64,000 bases of DNA from DAOPKN01 sp035391225 (lineage in GTDB: Bacteria > Thermotogota > Thermotogae > MWEM01), in the NCBI GenBank assembly GCA_035391225.1, contig DAOPKN010000003.1, positions 62,001-126,000 of the forward strand. Direction: 5' to 3'. The notes below the pieces were generated by a model, which worked only from the letters and a program-made list of their open reading frames with translations, was not told the origin of the DNA and searched no databases. Position numbers and translations under genes: made by a program. Below, one piece after another: positions 1 to 8,519 of the stretch (within the stretch, counting starts at the first letter, position 1; every line of letters begins with the position of its first letter).

Positions 1-338
1 AGCAGGTGTTCGCCCCCGATTTTCTTGTCTTGCAGACGCCTGGCTTCTTCGGCGGAGGCCTCGAAAATGCGCCGCGCATCTGGCGTGATGAGGATCTGCG
101 TCCCCACTTTTTGGCCAGTCCCAAATTCGCGTACCGCTCGTTCGGTGTCGCGAATCAGCGGAGCGGGGTCGGGAAAAATCTTGCGCACGATCGCTGCGCC
201 ATCATTCTCCCTGTTTTCCAGGAGTGAGAGCAAAAGGTGTTCCGCCCGCATTTGGTTTTGGTGGTACCGCATCAGAATATCTTGGACCCCGCTGAAGATC
301 TTTTGTGCCTGTGGGGTCATTTCTTCCATGTTCAGCAT
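1..338 (-). CDS. Clp ATPase (ClpB/ClpC type), N-terminal fragment cut by window edge
   Basis: Only the first 112 codons lie in the window and the gene runs off the left edge. The translation (MLNMEEMTPQAQKIF, then AEHLLLSLLE, later GGEHLL) matches the paired-helix Clp N domain of Hsp100 disaggregases, which binds substrates ahead of the AAA+ rings. The ATG at 338 is preceded by AGAGGTG, which overlaps the hspR stop 11 bases upstream. In-frame ATGs at 329 and 320 are weaker alternatives. As third gene after dnaK and hspR it should be under HspR heat-shock control. ClpB and ClpC cannot be separated without the rest of the protein. Confidence 0.78.
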   Translation of the reverse strand, partial: MLNMEEMTPQAQKIFSGVQDILMRYHQNQMRAEHLLLSLLENRENDGAAIVRKIFPDPAPLIRDTERAVREFGTGQKVGTQILITPDARRIFEASAEEARRLQDKKIGGEHL

Positions 339-349
339 GTATGTCACCT

Positions 350-769
350 CTATTCTTCATCGTTTGCCTTGAAAAAACGGAATTCGAAGGACTTGTATTC
401 GATCTTGACCGGGAGTGGAGGTACCTCCTTGCGTAGCCTCTCGCGAAGCAGCGAATTCTCCCGTTCCAGGAATTGTATGCGTGCTTGTTGTTCCTTGCTT
501 TGCTTGCGCAGTTTCAGGATTCGTTCGATGCCACAGGTGGGAATCCCTTCGTTGGCAAGTTCCTTGATTTCGTTGAGTACTTCCAAGTCGTTTTCCGAAT
601 ACAGCCGCAAGTTTCCCAAGCGGTAGGGTTCCACGAACCCCCGCTTTTCATATTGGCGCAATGTTTGGGGATGGAGGTCCAGCATGCGCGCAGCCACCGA
701 AATGATGAACTTTGGCATGTTCCACTCGTCGTTTTGTTCCACTTTGCTGTTTTGCCTGGATTTTTTCAC
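350..769 (-). CDS. hspR: HspR-type MerR-family heat-shock repressor
   Basis: Encodes up to 139 residues. A MerR-type winged helix begins near residue 18 (PKFIISVAARMLDLHPQTLR, then YEKRGFVEP), followed by a helical segment and a charged coil (about residues 90-115). This is the pattern of HspR, which represses dnaK and clp genes and uses DnaK as co-repressor. The start is unsettled: GTG at 769 has AAGGGA about 10 bases upstream, while ATG at 718 would begin exactly at the conserved domain. It lies between dnaK and the Clp gene on one strand, so it probably controls its own operon. Confidence 0.85.
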   Translation of the reverse strand: MKKSRQNSKVEQNDEWNMPKFIISVAARMLDLHPQTLRQYEKRGFVEPYRLGNLRLYSENDLEVLNEIKELANEGIPTCGIERILKLRKQSKEQQARIQFLERENSLLRERLRKEVPPLPVKIEYKSFEFRFFKANDEE

Positions 770-797
770 GCGTACCAGTCCCTTGTCATCCTGGAAA

Positions 798-827
798 TTG
801 CGCCGGAAAGGGGGTTTTCCGGCGCAA
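798..827 (-). terminator. Stem-loop in the dnaK-hspR gap
   Basis: Perfect 12-bp inverted repeat (TTGCGCCGGAAA / TTTCCGGCGCAA) with a 6-base loop, 28 bases after the dnaK stop. The minus-strand side has no real U tract, so it looks more like a partial terminator or an mRNA-stabilising or processing hairpin that keeps dnaK mRNA above hspR mRNA than a full stop. Confidence 0.6.
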
Positions 828-855
828 AACAGGATTGTTTGGTTAACGGCTTTTT

Positions 856-2709
856 TTACTGGGGTTCACTCACGTCTTCGTAGTCAGCGTTCACGGTTCC
901 ACCCTCGTCTCCGTTGTCTCCCTGGTCAGGGGGTGTCTGGCCATCGCCCGGGGCCTGTGCTTGCTGCTGTTGCTTGTACAAGTGTTCTCCCAGTTTCATG
1001 GATTCCTCGCTGAGCTGTTCCATCAGAACCTTGATGCGTTGCACGTTATCCTGGTTGATGGCTTCGCGCAGGTCGTTCTTCAAGGATTCCAGCTTCCCAC
1101 GAAGCTCGGCGGGGATCTTCTCGCCATTCTCTTTCAGAAGTTTTTCGGTTTGGTACACAAGGCCATCGGCCTGGTTCTTCATTTCGACTTCCTGCTTTCG
1201 CTTCTTGTCTTCTTCCTCGTGCTGCTTGGCCTCGTCCACCATGCGCTGGATCTCCTCGGAGTTGAGCTTGTTGCGCCCCGTCACCACGAGGGATTGTTCT
1301 TTTCCGGTGCCCAGGTCTTTGGCCGTCACGTGTACGATTCCATCCGTGTCAATATCAAACGAAACCTCAATTTGCGGGACACCACGAGGCGCGGGGGGAA
1401 TCCCCACCAATCGGAACTGCCCGAGAAGGTGGTTCTGCGCTGCGATGCTCCGCTCACCTTGGTACACGCGCACTTCCACTTCGGTTTGGGAATCTTCCGC
1501 GGTGGTGAATGTCTTGGCTTTCCGCACCGGGATCGGGGTGTTTCGCTCGATGATGGGTTCCAACAATCCTCCCTTGACTTCCACACCCAGGGTAAGGGGT
1601 GTCACATCGACCAGCACCACGTCTTTCCCCATTTCGCCAGCCATGATCGATCCCTGAATGGACGCCCCAATGGCAACTGCCTCGTCGGGGTTGATCCCAC
1701 GGTTTGCTTCCTTCCTGAAGAAACCCTTGATGAGCTTCTGCACCATGGGAACCCGGGTCATTCCACCCACCAGGAGGATTTCATCGATTTCGTCGGCATT
1801 GAGCTTTGCATCTTTGAGTGCGTTGCGCATCGGCTCCTCGGTGCTTTTCACAAGGTCTTCTACCAACGACTCAAACGTGGAGCGCGTGAGCTTGGCTTCC
1901 AAGTGAAGCGGACCTTCAGCGGTGGCGGTGATGAAAGGAAGGCTGATCTCGGTTTCCAACTTGGTGGAAAGTTCGATCTTTGCCTTTTCCGCAGCTTCCT
2001 GCAGCCTTTGCATGGCTTGCTTGTCCTTTCGCAAGTCAACGCCGTGTTCCTTGCGGAATCCCTCCGCCATCCAATCGATGACCCGTCGGTCGAAATCGTC
2101 TCCGCCCAGGTGGTTGTTACCATTCGTGGAGACCACCTGGATCACGCCATCTCCGATTTCCAGGATGGACACGTCGAACGTTCCACCACCAAGGTCATAC
2201 ACCACGACTTTCTCATCGTTTTTCTTGTTCAAACCGTACGCGAGAGCGGCGGCCGTAGGCTCGTTGATGATGCGCAGCACTTCCAACCCAGCAATCTGAC
2301 CGGCTTCCTTCGTCGCCTGACGTTGCGCGTCGTTAAAGTACGCGGGACAGGTAATCACGGCTTTCTTGATCTTGCCGTTCAAGTAACTCTCGGCATCGGT
2401 CACCAGTTTTTTCAAGATGTAGGAGCTGATTTCTTGCGGAGTGTAATCTTTTCCGTCCACCGTTACTTTGAAATCCGTCCCCATGTGCCGCTTGATGGAG
2501 CGCACGGTGCGCTCGGAATTCAACACCGCTTGCCTCTTTGCGGGTTCTCCCACGACAATTTCCCCGGTTTTACTGTACGAAACCACCGAAGGGGTGGTTC
2601 GCGAACCTTCCGCGTTGGGAATCACTTCCGCGGTTTTATCGGGCTTCACCCAGGAGATACACGAATTCGTGGTTCCCAGGTCAATTCCTACTACGTATTC
2701 CTTTGCCAT
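856..2709 (-). CDS. dnaK: Hsp70 chaperone DnaK
   Basis: 617-residue cytoplasmic ATP-dependent chaperone. The actin-like ATPase domain shows phosphate 1 (GIDLGTTNS, residues 8-16), INEPTAAALAYG, phosphate 2 (DLGGGTFDVSILEI) and LLVGGMTRVP. A substrate-binding beta domain and helical lid follow, ending in a Q/G/D-rich tail. The open frame extends 34 codons upstream, but the ATG at 2709 is chosen because GGAGGTG lies just before it and MAKEYVVGIDLG is the family N-terminus. First gene of dnaK-hspR-clp; neither grpE nor dnaJ is nearby, unlike many dnaK operons. Confidence 0.98.
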   Translation of the reverse strand: MAKEYVVGIDLGTTNSCISWVKPDKTAEVIPNAEGSRTTPSVVSYSKTGEIVVGEPAKRQAVLNSERTVRSIKRHMGTDFKVTVDGKDYTPQEISSYILKKLVTDAESYLNGKIKKAVITCPAYFNDAQRQATKEAGQIAGLEVLRIINEPTAAALAYGLNKKNDEKVVVYDLGGGTFDVSILEIGDGVIQVVSTNGNNHLGGDDFDRRVIDWMAEGFRKEHGVDLRKDKQAMQRLQEAAEKAKIELSTKLETEISLPFITATAEGPLHLEAKLTRSTFESLVEDLVKSTEEPMRNALKDAKLNADEIDEILLVGGMTRVPMVQKLIKGFFRKEANRGINPDEAVAIGASIQGSIMAGEMGKDVVLVDVTPLTLGVEVKGGLLEPIIERNTPIPVRKAKTFTTAEDSQTEVEVRVYQGERSIAAQNHLLGQFRLVGIPPAPRGVPQIEVSFDIDTDGIVHVTAKDLGTGKEQSLVVTGRNKLNSEEIQRMVDEAKQHEEEDKKRKQEVEMKNQADGLVYQTEKLLKENGEKIPAELRGKLESLKNDLREAINQDNVQRIKVLMEQLSEESMKLGEHLYKQQQQAQAPGDGQTPPDQGDNGDEGGTVNADYEDVSEPQ

Positions 2710-2820
2710 TCCTGACACCTCCAATATGTGCAACCATTTTTGTTTCGCATCGTTCCATACTATAGACGGCAAAGAACCTTGATTCATTCCATTCGAATAA
2801 CCCTTTATCATTCAGATCGT

Positions 2821-2849
2821 ATTATACATATTTAGCTATTGCAAGTCAA
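2821..2849 (-). promoter_or_regulatory. dnaK operon promoter
   Basis: Minus-strand TTGACT (2844-2849), 17-bp spacer, TATAAT (2821-2826), preceded by TG as TGTATAAT. A near-consensus vegetative promoter giving a leader of about 105 bases. CTTGACT at the -35 resembles one arm of the HspR site CTTGAGT-N7-ACTCAAG, and a second arm-like CTTGATT (plus strand, 2778-2784) lies in the leader, but no full two-arm site is present. Confidence 0.8.
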
Positions 2850-2939
2850 GCTTTTAGTTTTTATTAAACATCCACCGTGCTCCCCCCCGGTTTTTTTGCC
2901 ATGCCAAACGCACCCAAAAGCCTCACCCTTGATTTCTCC

Positions 2940-2968
2940 TTGACCAAAGGGGTGTGGTGTGCTATAAT
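2940..2968 (+). promoter_or_regulatory. Promoter of the DUF3798-type ABC importer operon
   Basis: TTGACC (2940-2945), 17-bp spacer, TATAAT (2963-2968) on the plus strand, 42 bases before the GTG start of the binding-protein gene. It is divergent from the dnaK promoter about 90 bp away. A perfect palindrome follows the -10 directly. Confidence 0.8.
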
Positions 2969-2970
2969 TT

Positions 2971-2988
2971 TTTGCCATACATGGCAAA
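2971..2988. promoter_or_regulatory. Candidate operator palindrome TTTGCCAT-AC-ATGGCAAA
   Basis: A perfect 8+8 bp inverted repeat with a 2-bp centre covers the expected transcription start just below the -10 box. A bound repressor there would block initiation. A half-site TTTGCCAT recurs at 2895-2902, about 80 bp upstream. No regulator gene lies in this operon, so the cognate protein is unknown. Confidence 0.6.
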
Positions 2989-3009
2989 TCCTTTGAAGGG
3001 GGTAATTTT

Positions 3010-4197
3010 GTGAAGAAACTGTTGGTTTTGTCACTGGTTGCGTTGTTTGCTGCCGTCATGTTCGCCGCTGCACCGTTCCACATCGGTGTTGTCACCGGAA
3101 CCGTCTCCCAGTCGGAAGATGACCTTCGCGGAGCGGAACAACTGATCAAGGAATACGGGGATGCTGCTGAGGGCGGATACATCGTCCACGTTACCTACCC
3201 GGACAACTTCATGCAGGAAATGGATACCACCATCGCGCAGATCGTTGGACTCGCGGATGATCCTATGATGAAGGCCATCGTTGTGAACCAGGCTGTTCCC
3301 GGAACCGTCGCCGCTTTCCGCCGCGTGCGCGAAATGCGCCCCGACATTCTGCTGTTGGGTTCTCCCCACGAAGATCCCGGCATGGCCATGGAAACATTCG
3401 ATGTCGCCGTGAACCCCGACAACGTCGCACGTGGCTACCTGATCATTCTTGCCGCCAAGCAATTGGGTGCAAGGAAGTTCATGCACATTTCCTTCCCCCG
3501 CCACATGAGCTACGAGCTGCTTTCCCGCCGCCGTGACATCATGCGCGAAGCTTGCGCCGACCTCGGCTTGGAATTCATCGACATGGGTTCTCCCGACCCC
3601 ACCAGCGATATCGGTATCGCCGGTGCGCAGCAATTCATCCTGGAAAAGGTTCCCGCATGGTTGGAACAATACGGTCCCCAGACCGCGTTCTTCTGTACCA
3701 ACGATGCCCACACCGAACCCCTGTTGAAGCGTATCGCCGAACTCGGTGGATACTTCATCGAAGCTGACCTTCCCTCGCCGACCATGGGATACCCCGGTGC
3801 CCTCGGTGTCACCTTCACCGACGACGAAAAGGGAAACTGGCCAGCAATCCTCGCCAAGGTTGAAGAAGAAGTCATCGCCCGTGGTGGAGCAAACCGCATG
3901 GGAACGTGGGCTTTCTCCTTCGGGTTCACCACCACCGCTGCGCTTGCCGAACATGCCATGCGCGTGATCAACAACGAATCCGAACTGCTGAGCTTCGAAG
4001 ACTTGATGGAAGCTTACATGAAGTACACTCCCGGCGCTGGCTGGAACGGAAGCTACTACGTGGACGCCGACGGCGTGGAAGCCGAGAACTACTTCCTCAT
4101 CTACCAGGATACCTACGTGTTCAATCCTTACACCGAAGGCGGATTCCTGGGCATGACCGAAGTGGAAGTCCCTGCAAAGTACTTCGACATCAACTAA
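3010..4197 (+). CDS. Exported DUF3798-family protein, probable ABC importer binding protein
   Basis: 395 residues beginning with a classic signal peptide (MKKLLVLSLVALFAAVMFAA) and no lipobox cysteine. The body (HIGVVTGTVSQSEDDLRGAE, later FFCTNDAHTEPLLKRI) has the alternating alpha/beta look of periplasmic binding proteins and matches DUF3798. GTG start with GAAGGGGG upstream. It is first in an operon with a double-NBD ATPase and two permeases, which supports a solute-capture role. The ligand is unknown; an autoinducer-2- or nucleoside-like compound is only a guess from transporter architecture. A stem-loop follows the stop. Confidence 0.8.
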   Translation: MKKLLVLSLVALFAAVMFAAAPFHIGVVTGTVSQSEDDLRGAEQLIKEYGDAAEGGYIVHVTYPDNFMQEMDTTIAQIVGLADDPMMKAIVVNQAVPGTVAAFRRVREMRPDILLLGSPHEDPGMAMETFDVAVNPDNVARGYLIILAAKQLGARKFMHISFPRHMSYELLSRRRDIMREACADLGLEFIDMGSPDPTSDIGIAGAQQFILEKVPAWLEQYGPQTAFFCTNDAHTEPLLKRIAELGGYFIEADLPSPTMGYPGALGVTFTDDEKGNWPAILAKVEEEVIARGGANRMGTWAFSFGFTTTAALAEHAMRVINNESELLSFEDLMEAYMKYTPGAGWNGSYYVDADGVEAENYFLIYQDTYVFNPYTEGGFLGMTEVEVPAKYFDIN

Positions 4198-4232
4198 CCA
4201 CGTACCGATCCAAGCAAAAAGACTGCATGGAA

Positions 4233-4257
4233 GAAAAGGGAACTTTGTTCCCTTTTC
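4233..4257 (+). terminator. Intercistronic stem-loop after the binding-protein gene
   Basis: Perfect GAAAAGGGAAC-TTT-GTTCCCTTTTC hairpin followed by a short T-rich run, inside the operon 22 bases before the ATPase start. It probably acts as a leaky terminator or 3' stabiliser so that binding-protein mRNA exceeds transporter mRNA. Confidence 0.7.
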
Positions 4258-4279
4258 TTTCTCATGAAGGGGTGTTGGA

Positions 4280-5866
4280 ATGCCAACAGACGACATTTTG
4301 CTGCGAATGCAAGGGATTCGAAAGGAGTTTTTCGGTAACGTTGTGCTCCAGGATGTGAACATCACCCTGGGCAAAGGCAAAATCCTCGGGTTGGTGGGAG
4401 AAAACGGCGCGGGGAAATCGACGCTGATGAAGATCCTGTTCGGCCTCAAAGAAATCCACGAAACAGGCGGGTACGACGGAAAGATCATCCTGGAAGGCAA
4501 GGAAGTTCGTTTCATGTCTCCCTTCGAGGCACTGGATGCGGGAATAGGCATGGTGCACCAAGAATTCATGCTTTTGCCGGGGTTTTCCGCCACGGAAAAC
4601 ATCATGCTCAACCGGGAAATCATGAAACCCAACTTCTTCGTCGAAGTCTTCGGCGAGCGGATGAGCAACCTGGATTTCACGACCATGGAAAATCGGGCAG
4701 AAAGGGCCATTCAACGCATCGGCGTTGACCTGGACAAGAGCATGTTGGTTTCCGAAATGCCGGTCGGGCACAAGCAGTTCACCGAGATCGCACGGGAAAT
4801 CGACCGGCAAGCCACAAAGATCCTGGTTCTCGACGAACCTACCGCAGTGCTCACCGAAACCGAGGCAGCGGTGATGTTGGAAGTGGCCCGAAAACTCGCA
4901 GACGAAGGCCTCTCCATCATTTTCATCACCCACCGCCTCAAGGAAATCATGAACATCTGCGACGATATCGTGGTTTTACGCGACGGGCACCTGGTGAAAG
5001 AGTGCCCCATCACGGATACCGACCCGGACAAGATCACCGAATGGATGGTGGGACGGGACCTGTCCGATGCAACCGTGCCAAAAAGCGAGCGAATAGAAAC
5101 GAGCGCTTCAGATATCATGCTGAAAGTGGAACATCTGTGGGTGGACATGCCCGGGGAACACGTGCGAAACGTCAACTTCGAGGTGTTGCGCGGCGAAATC
5201 TTCGGGATCGGGGGTTTGGCTGGCCAAGGGAAGCTTGGTATTGCCAACGGCATCATGGGACTTTTCGCAGCAGGCGGAGATGTCACCGTGAACGGTCGGA
5301 AAGTGGAGCTCAACAACCCCCGAAAGGCACTGGAAATGAAGATGGCTTTCGTGTCGGAAGATCGACGTGGGGTGGGGCTTCTGCTGGATGAGCCCATCGA
5401 CTGGAACATCGCCTTTTCGGTGATGCAAAGCCAGGAACTGTATATCAAGCGGTTTTTGGGAGGGTTGATCAAGTGGCGAGACGATCGCGCCATCGCCAAG
5501 CTCGCGCGTGAATACATCCAACTGCTGGAGATCAAGTGCGTGAGTGAACGCCAGATTGCCCGCCAACTTTCGGGAGGAAACCAGCAAAAGGTGTGCCTGG
5601 CGAAAGCCTTCGCACTCAACCCCGAGTTGCTCTTCGTTTCGGAACCCACGCGCGGAATCGACGTGGGTGCAAAGAAAGTGGTTCTGGATACCCTCCGGGA
5701 CTACAATCACAGGTTTGGAACCACTATCGTGATCGCATCGTCCGAGTTGGAAGAATTGCGCTCGATTTCGGACCGCATCGCGATCGTTTCCGAAGGCGAA
5801 ATTGCTGGTATTCTCCCCCCAACCGCACCGGTCAAGGAATTTGGTGCGCTGATGCTCGAAGCATAA
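4280..5866 (+). CDS. ABC importer ATPase with two nucleotide-binding domains (RbsA/nucleoside type)
   Basis: 528-residue cytoplasmic ATPase. First domain: Walker A GENGAGKST (40-48) and Walker B LVLDEPTA. Second domain: degenerate Walker A (GGLAGQGKLGIANG), intact signature LSGGNQQK and a variant Walker B ending SEPTRGID. A degenerate second Walker A is normal for RbsA/MglA-type proteins. Start ATG preceded by GAAGGGG. It should energise the two permeases that follow; the next start is 25 bases after the stop. Confidence 0.92.
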   Translation: MPTDDILLRMQGIRKEFFGNVVLQDVNITLGKGKILGLVGENGAGKSTLMKILFGLKEIHETGGYDGKIILEGKEVRFMSPFEALDAGIGMVHQEFMLLPGFSATENIMLNREIMKPNFFVEVFGERMSNLDFTTMENRAERAIQRIGVDLDKSMLVSEMPVGHKQFTEIAREIDRQATKILVLDEPTAVLTETEAAVMLEVARKLADEGLSIIFITHRLKEIMNICDDIVVLRDGHLVKECPITDTDPDKITEWMVGRDLSDATVPKSERIETSASDIMLKVEHLWVDMPGEHVRNVNFEVLRGEIFGIGGLAGQGKLGIANGIMGLFAAGGDVTVNGRKVELNNPRKALEMKMAFVSEDRRGVGLLLDEPIDWNIAFSVMQSQELYIKRFLGGLIKWRDDRAIAKLAREYIQLLEIKCVSERQIARQLSGGNQQKVCLAKAFALNPELLFVSEPTRGIDVGAKKVVLDTLRDYNHRFGTTIVIASSELEELRSISDRIAIVSEGEIAGILPPTAPVKEFGALMLEA

Positions 5867-5891
5867 TCGAAGCGGGAAGAAGGTGTGAATC

Positions 5892-6950
5892 GTGCATAAA
5901 TTTCTGGAGTTCTTGGAAAACGCGGGCTGGCCCCGTATCATTATCGGGCTCTTCCTGCTTTCGTTGTTCATCGCGGCTCCCTTCGTGGAAGTCAACATCT
6001 TCACCTCGTTGAGTGACGTTATCGTGCGTTTCGGGATGTGGGGCATCCTTGTGCTTGCCATGGTTCCCATGGTGCAGTCGGGTTGTGGTCTCAACTTCGG
6101 ACTTCCCCTTGGCATCATCGCCGGGCTGCTCGGTGCGGTCACCAGCGTGGAACTGGGCGTTTCCGGTTTGGGAGGGTTTTTCACCGCTGTCGCCGTTGCG
6201 GCTCCCATTGGTATCCTCTTCGGCCTTGGGTACGGTGTTTTGCTCAACCGCGTGAAAGGTGGGGAAATGACCATCGCACTGTACGTGGGGTTTTCGTCGG
6301 TGGCCTTTTTCTCCATGATGTGGCTGCTGCTTCCCTTCAAGAGCCCGGACATGATCTGGGCCTATGGGGGGTCGGGTCTTCGCACCACGATAAGCGTGGA
6401 AAACTATTGGTTCCACTCGCTGAATGACATTTTTACCATCCAGGCGGGAAGCCATTTCTACTTCCCCACCGGGATGATCCTGTTCTTCGCGCTGATGTGT
6501 TTGCTCGTGTGGGCCTTTTTGCACACAAAAACGGGTACCGCCATGACCGCGGTTGGGTCGAACCCCGAGTATGCCAGGGCCTCCGGCGTGAACATCGATC
6601 GCATGCGCACCATTTCGGTGATCCTGTCCACGCTGCTCGGAGCAATCGGTATCATCGTGTACCAGCAATCCTTCGGCTTTATTCAGCTGTACATGGGTCC
6701 GTTCTGGATGGCTTTCCCCGCAGTAGCAGGAATCCTGCTGGGAGGTGCGTCGGTGCATAAGGCCACCATCCTCCACGTCATCGTGGGAACGTTCTTGTTC
6801 CAGGGGATCCTCACCATGACACCCTCGGTGATCAACAACATTATCCAGACCGACATGTCGGAAACCATCCGTATCATCGTTTCCAATGGCCTGATCCTGT
6901 ACGCCCTTACGCGTGTGACCAAGGCCAAGGGGGTGAAGGTGAAAGCATGA
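5892..6950 (+). CDS. ABC importer permease, first of pair
   Basis: 352-residue polytopic protein with 8-10 hydrophobic helices, no signal peptide, and the BPD_transp_2 segment LNRVKGGEM in mid-protein. It belongs to the carbohydrate/nucleoside (CUT2-like) permease group and should pair with the next gene. GTG start after GAAGAAGGTGTG. Its end overlaps the following ATG by four bases (ATGA), implying translational coupling. Substrate not deducible. Confidence 0.88.
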   Translation: MHKFLEFLENAGWPRIIIGLFLLSLFIAAPFVEVNIFTSLSDVIVRFGMWGILVLAMVPMVQSGCGLNFGLPLGIIAGLLGAVTSVELGVSGLGGFFTAVAVAAPIGILFGLGYGVLLNRVKGGEMTIALYVGFSSVAFFSMMWLLLPFKSPDMIWAYGGSGLRTTISVENYWFHSLNDIFTIQAGSHFYFPTGMILFFALMCLLVWAFLHTKTGTAMTAVGSNPEYARASGVNIDRMRTISVILSTLLGAIGIIVYQQSFGFIQLYMGPFWMAFPAVAGILLGGASVHKATILHVIVGTFLFQGILTMTPSVINNIIQTDMSETIRIIVSNGLILYALTRVTKAKGVKVKA

Positions 6951-8068
6951 CCAACTACAACAAGAAAAACCGCTTTACCGCTTTCTTGATCACCAACGCG
7001 GTTCCCATCCTGTTCATCGTTTTCAGTGCCCTGTCCATTCCCCTTGCAGGGCTTTCGGGCGAGTACCTGGTGCAGGAAATGGTGATCCGCCTGGCCCGCT
7101 ACTCCTTCCTGGTGCTTTCGCTGCTCATTCCCGTAATCGCCGGAATGGGGCTCAACTTCGGGATCGTGCTTGGTGCGATGGCTGGCCAAATCGGGTTGAT
7201 TTTCGTTTCCGACTGGCAGATCGTGGGTTTGCAAGGGATGCTTCTGGCAATGATCTTGTCCATCCCCCTTGCGCTGTTTTTGGGGTGGATGGCCGGACTT
7301 GCGTTGAACCGCGCCAAGGGCCGGGAAATGGTGACTTCCTACATCCTGGGTTTCTTCATCAACGGGGTCTACCAGCTGCTGGTGCTCTACGGAATGGGTG
7401 CCATCATCCCGATTTCCAACAACAAGATGTTGCTCCCGAGGGGATATGGCATCCGCAATGCCATTGACCTGGTGAACATCCGTGGGAGCTTGGACAACTT
7501 GATTCCCCTGGAGATCTTTGGCATCCAGATTCCCCTTGCCACTTTCCTGAGCGTTGCCGGCCTGTGCATTTTCATCGTGTGGTTCCGGCGCACCAAACTG
7601 GGGCAAGACATGCGGGCCATCGGCCAAGACATGGAGGTAGCAGCCAACGCCGGGATCCCCGTGGAGCGGACGCGTATCCTTTCCATCGTGATTTCCACCC
7701 TGCTGGCGGCATTTGGGCAAATCATCTTCTTGCAAAACATCGGCACCATGAACACGTACAACAGCCACGAGCAGATCGGGATGTTCTCCATCGCTGCACT
7801 GCTGGTTGGGGGTGCCTCCGTTGCAAAAGCCAGCTTGCCAAACGCCTTCGTGGGGATCATCCTCTTCCACATCATGTTCGTGGTTTCTCCACGCGCGGGA
7901 AAGACCCTGATGGGGGAAGCGCAGATCGGGGAGTATTTCCGGGTGTTCATCTCCTACGGGATCATCGCAATCGCCCTGGTGCTGCACGCTTGGCGGCAGC
8001 ACAAGGACCGGGAACGAGCACGCATGGCGTTCCGTGGAGATGCACAGGCCAAATCCACCGGGGAGTGA
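6947..8068 (+). CDS. ABC importer permease, second of pair
   Basis: 373 residues, mostly hydrophobic helices, with LNRAKGREM matching the motif LNRVKGGEM of its partner. This is the typical heterodimer of CUT2/nucleoside-type importers. Starts at ATG overlapping the previous stop. The basic C-terminal tail (KDRERARMAFRGDAQAK) should be cytoplasmic. The small membrane-anchored gene product follows directly. Confidence 0.88.
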   Translation: MTNYNKKNRFTAFLITNAVPILFIVFSALSIPLAGLSGEYLVQEMVIRLARYSFLVLSLLIPVIAGMGLNFGIVLGAMAGQIGLIFVSDWQIVGLQGMLLAMILSIPLALFLGWMAGLALNRAKGREMVTSYILGFFINGVYQLLVLYGMGAIIPISNNKMLLPRGYGIRNAIDLVNIRGSLDNLIPLEIFGIQIPLATFLSVAGLCIFIVWFRRTKLGQDMRAIGQDMEVAANAGIPVERTRILSIVISTLLAAFGQIIFLQNIGTMNTYNSHEQIGMFSIAALLVGGASVAKASLPNAFVGIILFHIMFVVSPRAGKTLMGEAQIGEYFRVFISYGIIAIALVLHAWRQHKDRERARMAFRGDAQAKSTGE

Positions 8069-8071
8069 TGG

Positions 8072-8467
8072 ATGATGACGCAAAGTACGAAGAGATGGAT
8101 GATCCGTTTGGGCATCGTGGCAGTCTTCGTCGTTTTGGGGGTACTTTTTTTCCTCTTCGGCAAGTTGCATCCCGTGCTTGTGGACAACAAAACGGTAGAG
8201 ATCCAGGGTCAAACCTTCGAAGCACCCGCAGTCTTGCGGTACGTGGTTGACGGGCAGGAGCCCGTGGAAATCCAGGCCCGAAAGCGGAAACGCGCGGAAC
8301 TGGTGGGACCCAACCACAAGATCGTGGTGGAAGTGCTCGACGAGAACGACCAAGTGCTGCGCACCGTGGAGCACAAGTTCTCCATCGGCCTACACGAAGA
8401 AATCGTGGTCAATCTCGCGGTACTGGTGGGGGGAGACCAGCAAAACTGGATCCAAGCAAACGAGTAA
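8072..8467 (+). CDS. Small single-pass membrane protein of the importer operon
   Basis: 131 residues with one N-terminal membrane helix (about 11-30, IRLGIVAVFVVLGVLFFLFG) and a roughly 100-residue beta-rich extracytoplasmic part. Start ATG at 8072 (8075 also possible) after GGGGAGTG, three bases past the permease stop. Last gene before a strong terminator. I recall small proteins of this kind (DUF6672-like) beside DUF3798 importers but cannot verify it. An accessory role in assembly or ligand delivery is inferred from position only. Confidence 0.65.
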   Translation: MMTQSTKRWMIRLGIVAVFVVLGVLFFLFGKLHPVLVDNKTVEIQGQTFEAPAVLRYVVDGQEPVEIQARKRKRAELVGPNHKIVVEVLDENDQVLRTVEHKFSIGLHEEIVVNLAVLVGGDQQNWIQANE

Positions 8468-8480
8468 CACCCCAACCGCG

Positions 8481-8518
8481 AAAAAGGGGAGCCATTCCAA
8501 GGCTCCCCTTTTTTTTTC
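8481..8518. terminator. Bidirectional terminator between importer operon and CHAT gene
   Basis: GGGGAGCC / GGCTCCCC stem with a 7-base loop, flanked by an A-run on the left and nine or more Ts on the right. It works for the plus-strand operon ending at 8467 and the minus-strand gene ending at 8520. Confidence 0.9.
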
Positions 8519-8519
8519 T

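Noticed and set aside
961..2715. 584-codon open frame on the plus strand
   Set aside because: It lies fully antisense to dnaK, has no ribosome site and gives low-complexity His/Phe/Val-rich sequence. A codon-bias shadow.
2778..2849. Full HspR HAIR operator
   Set aside because: Only two separated CTTGA-type arms were found, not the paired CTTGAGT-N7-ACTCAAG site.
3031..4710. 559-codon open frame on the minus strand
   Set aside because: Antisense to the DUF3798 and ATPase genes. It spans a hairpin terminator and two starts on the other strand.
6683..8374. 563-codon open frame on the minus strand
   Set aside because: Antisense to the two permeases and the small membrane protein. His/Asp/Gln-rich shadow sequence with no ribosome site.
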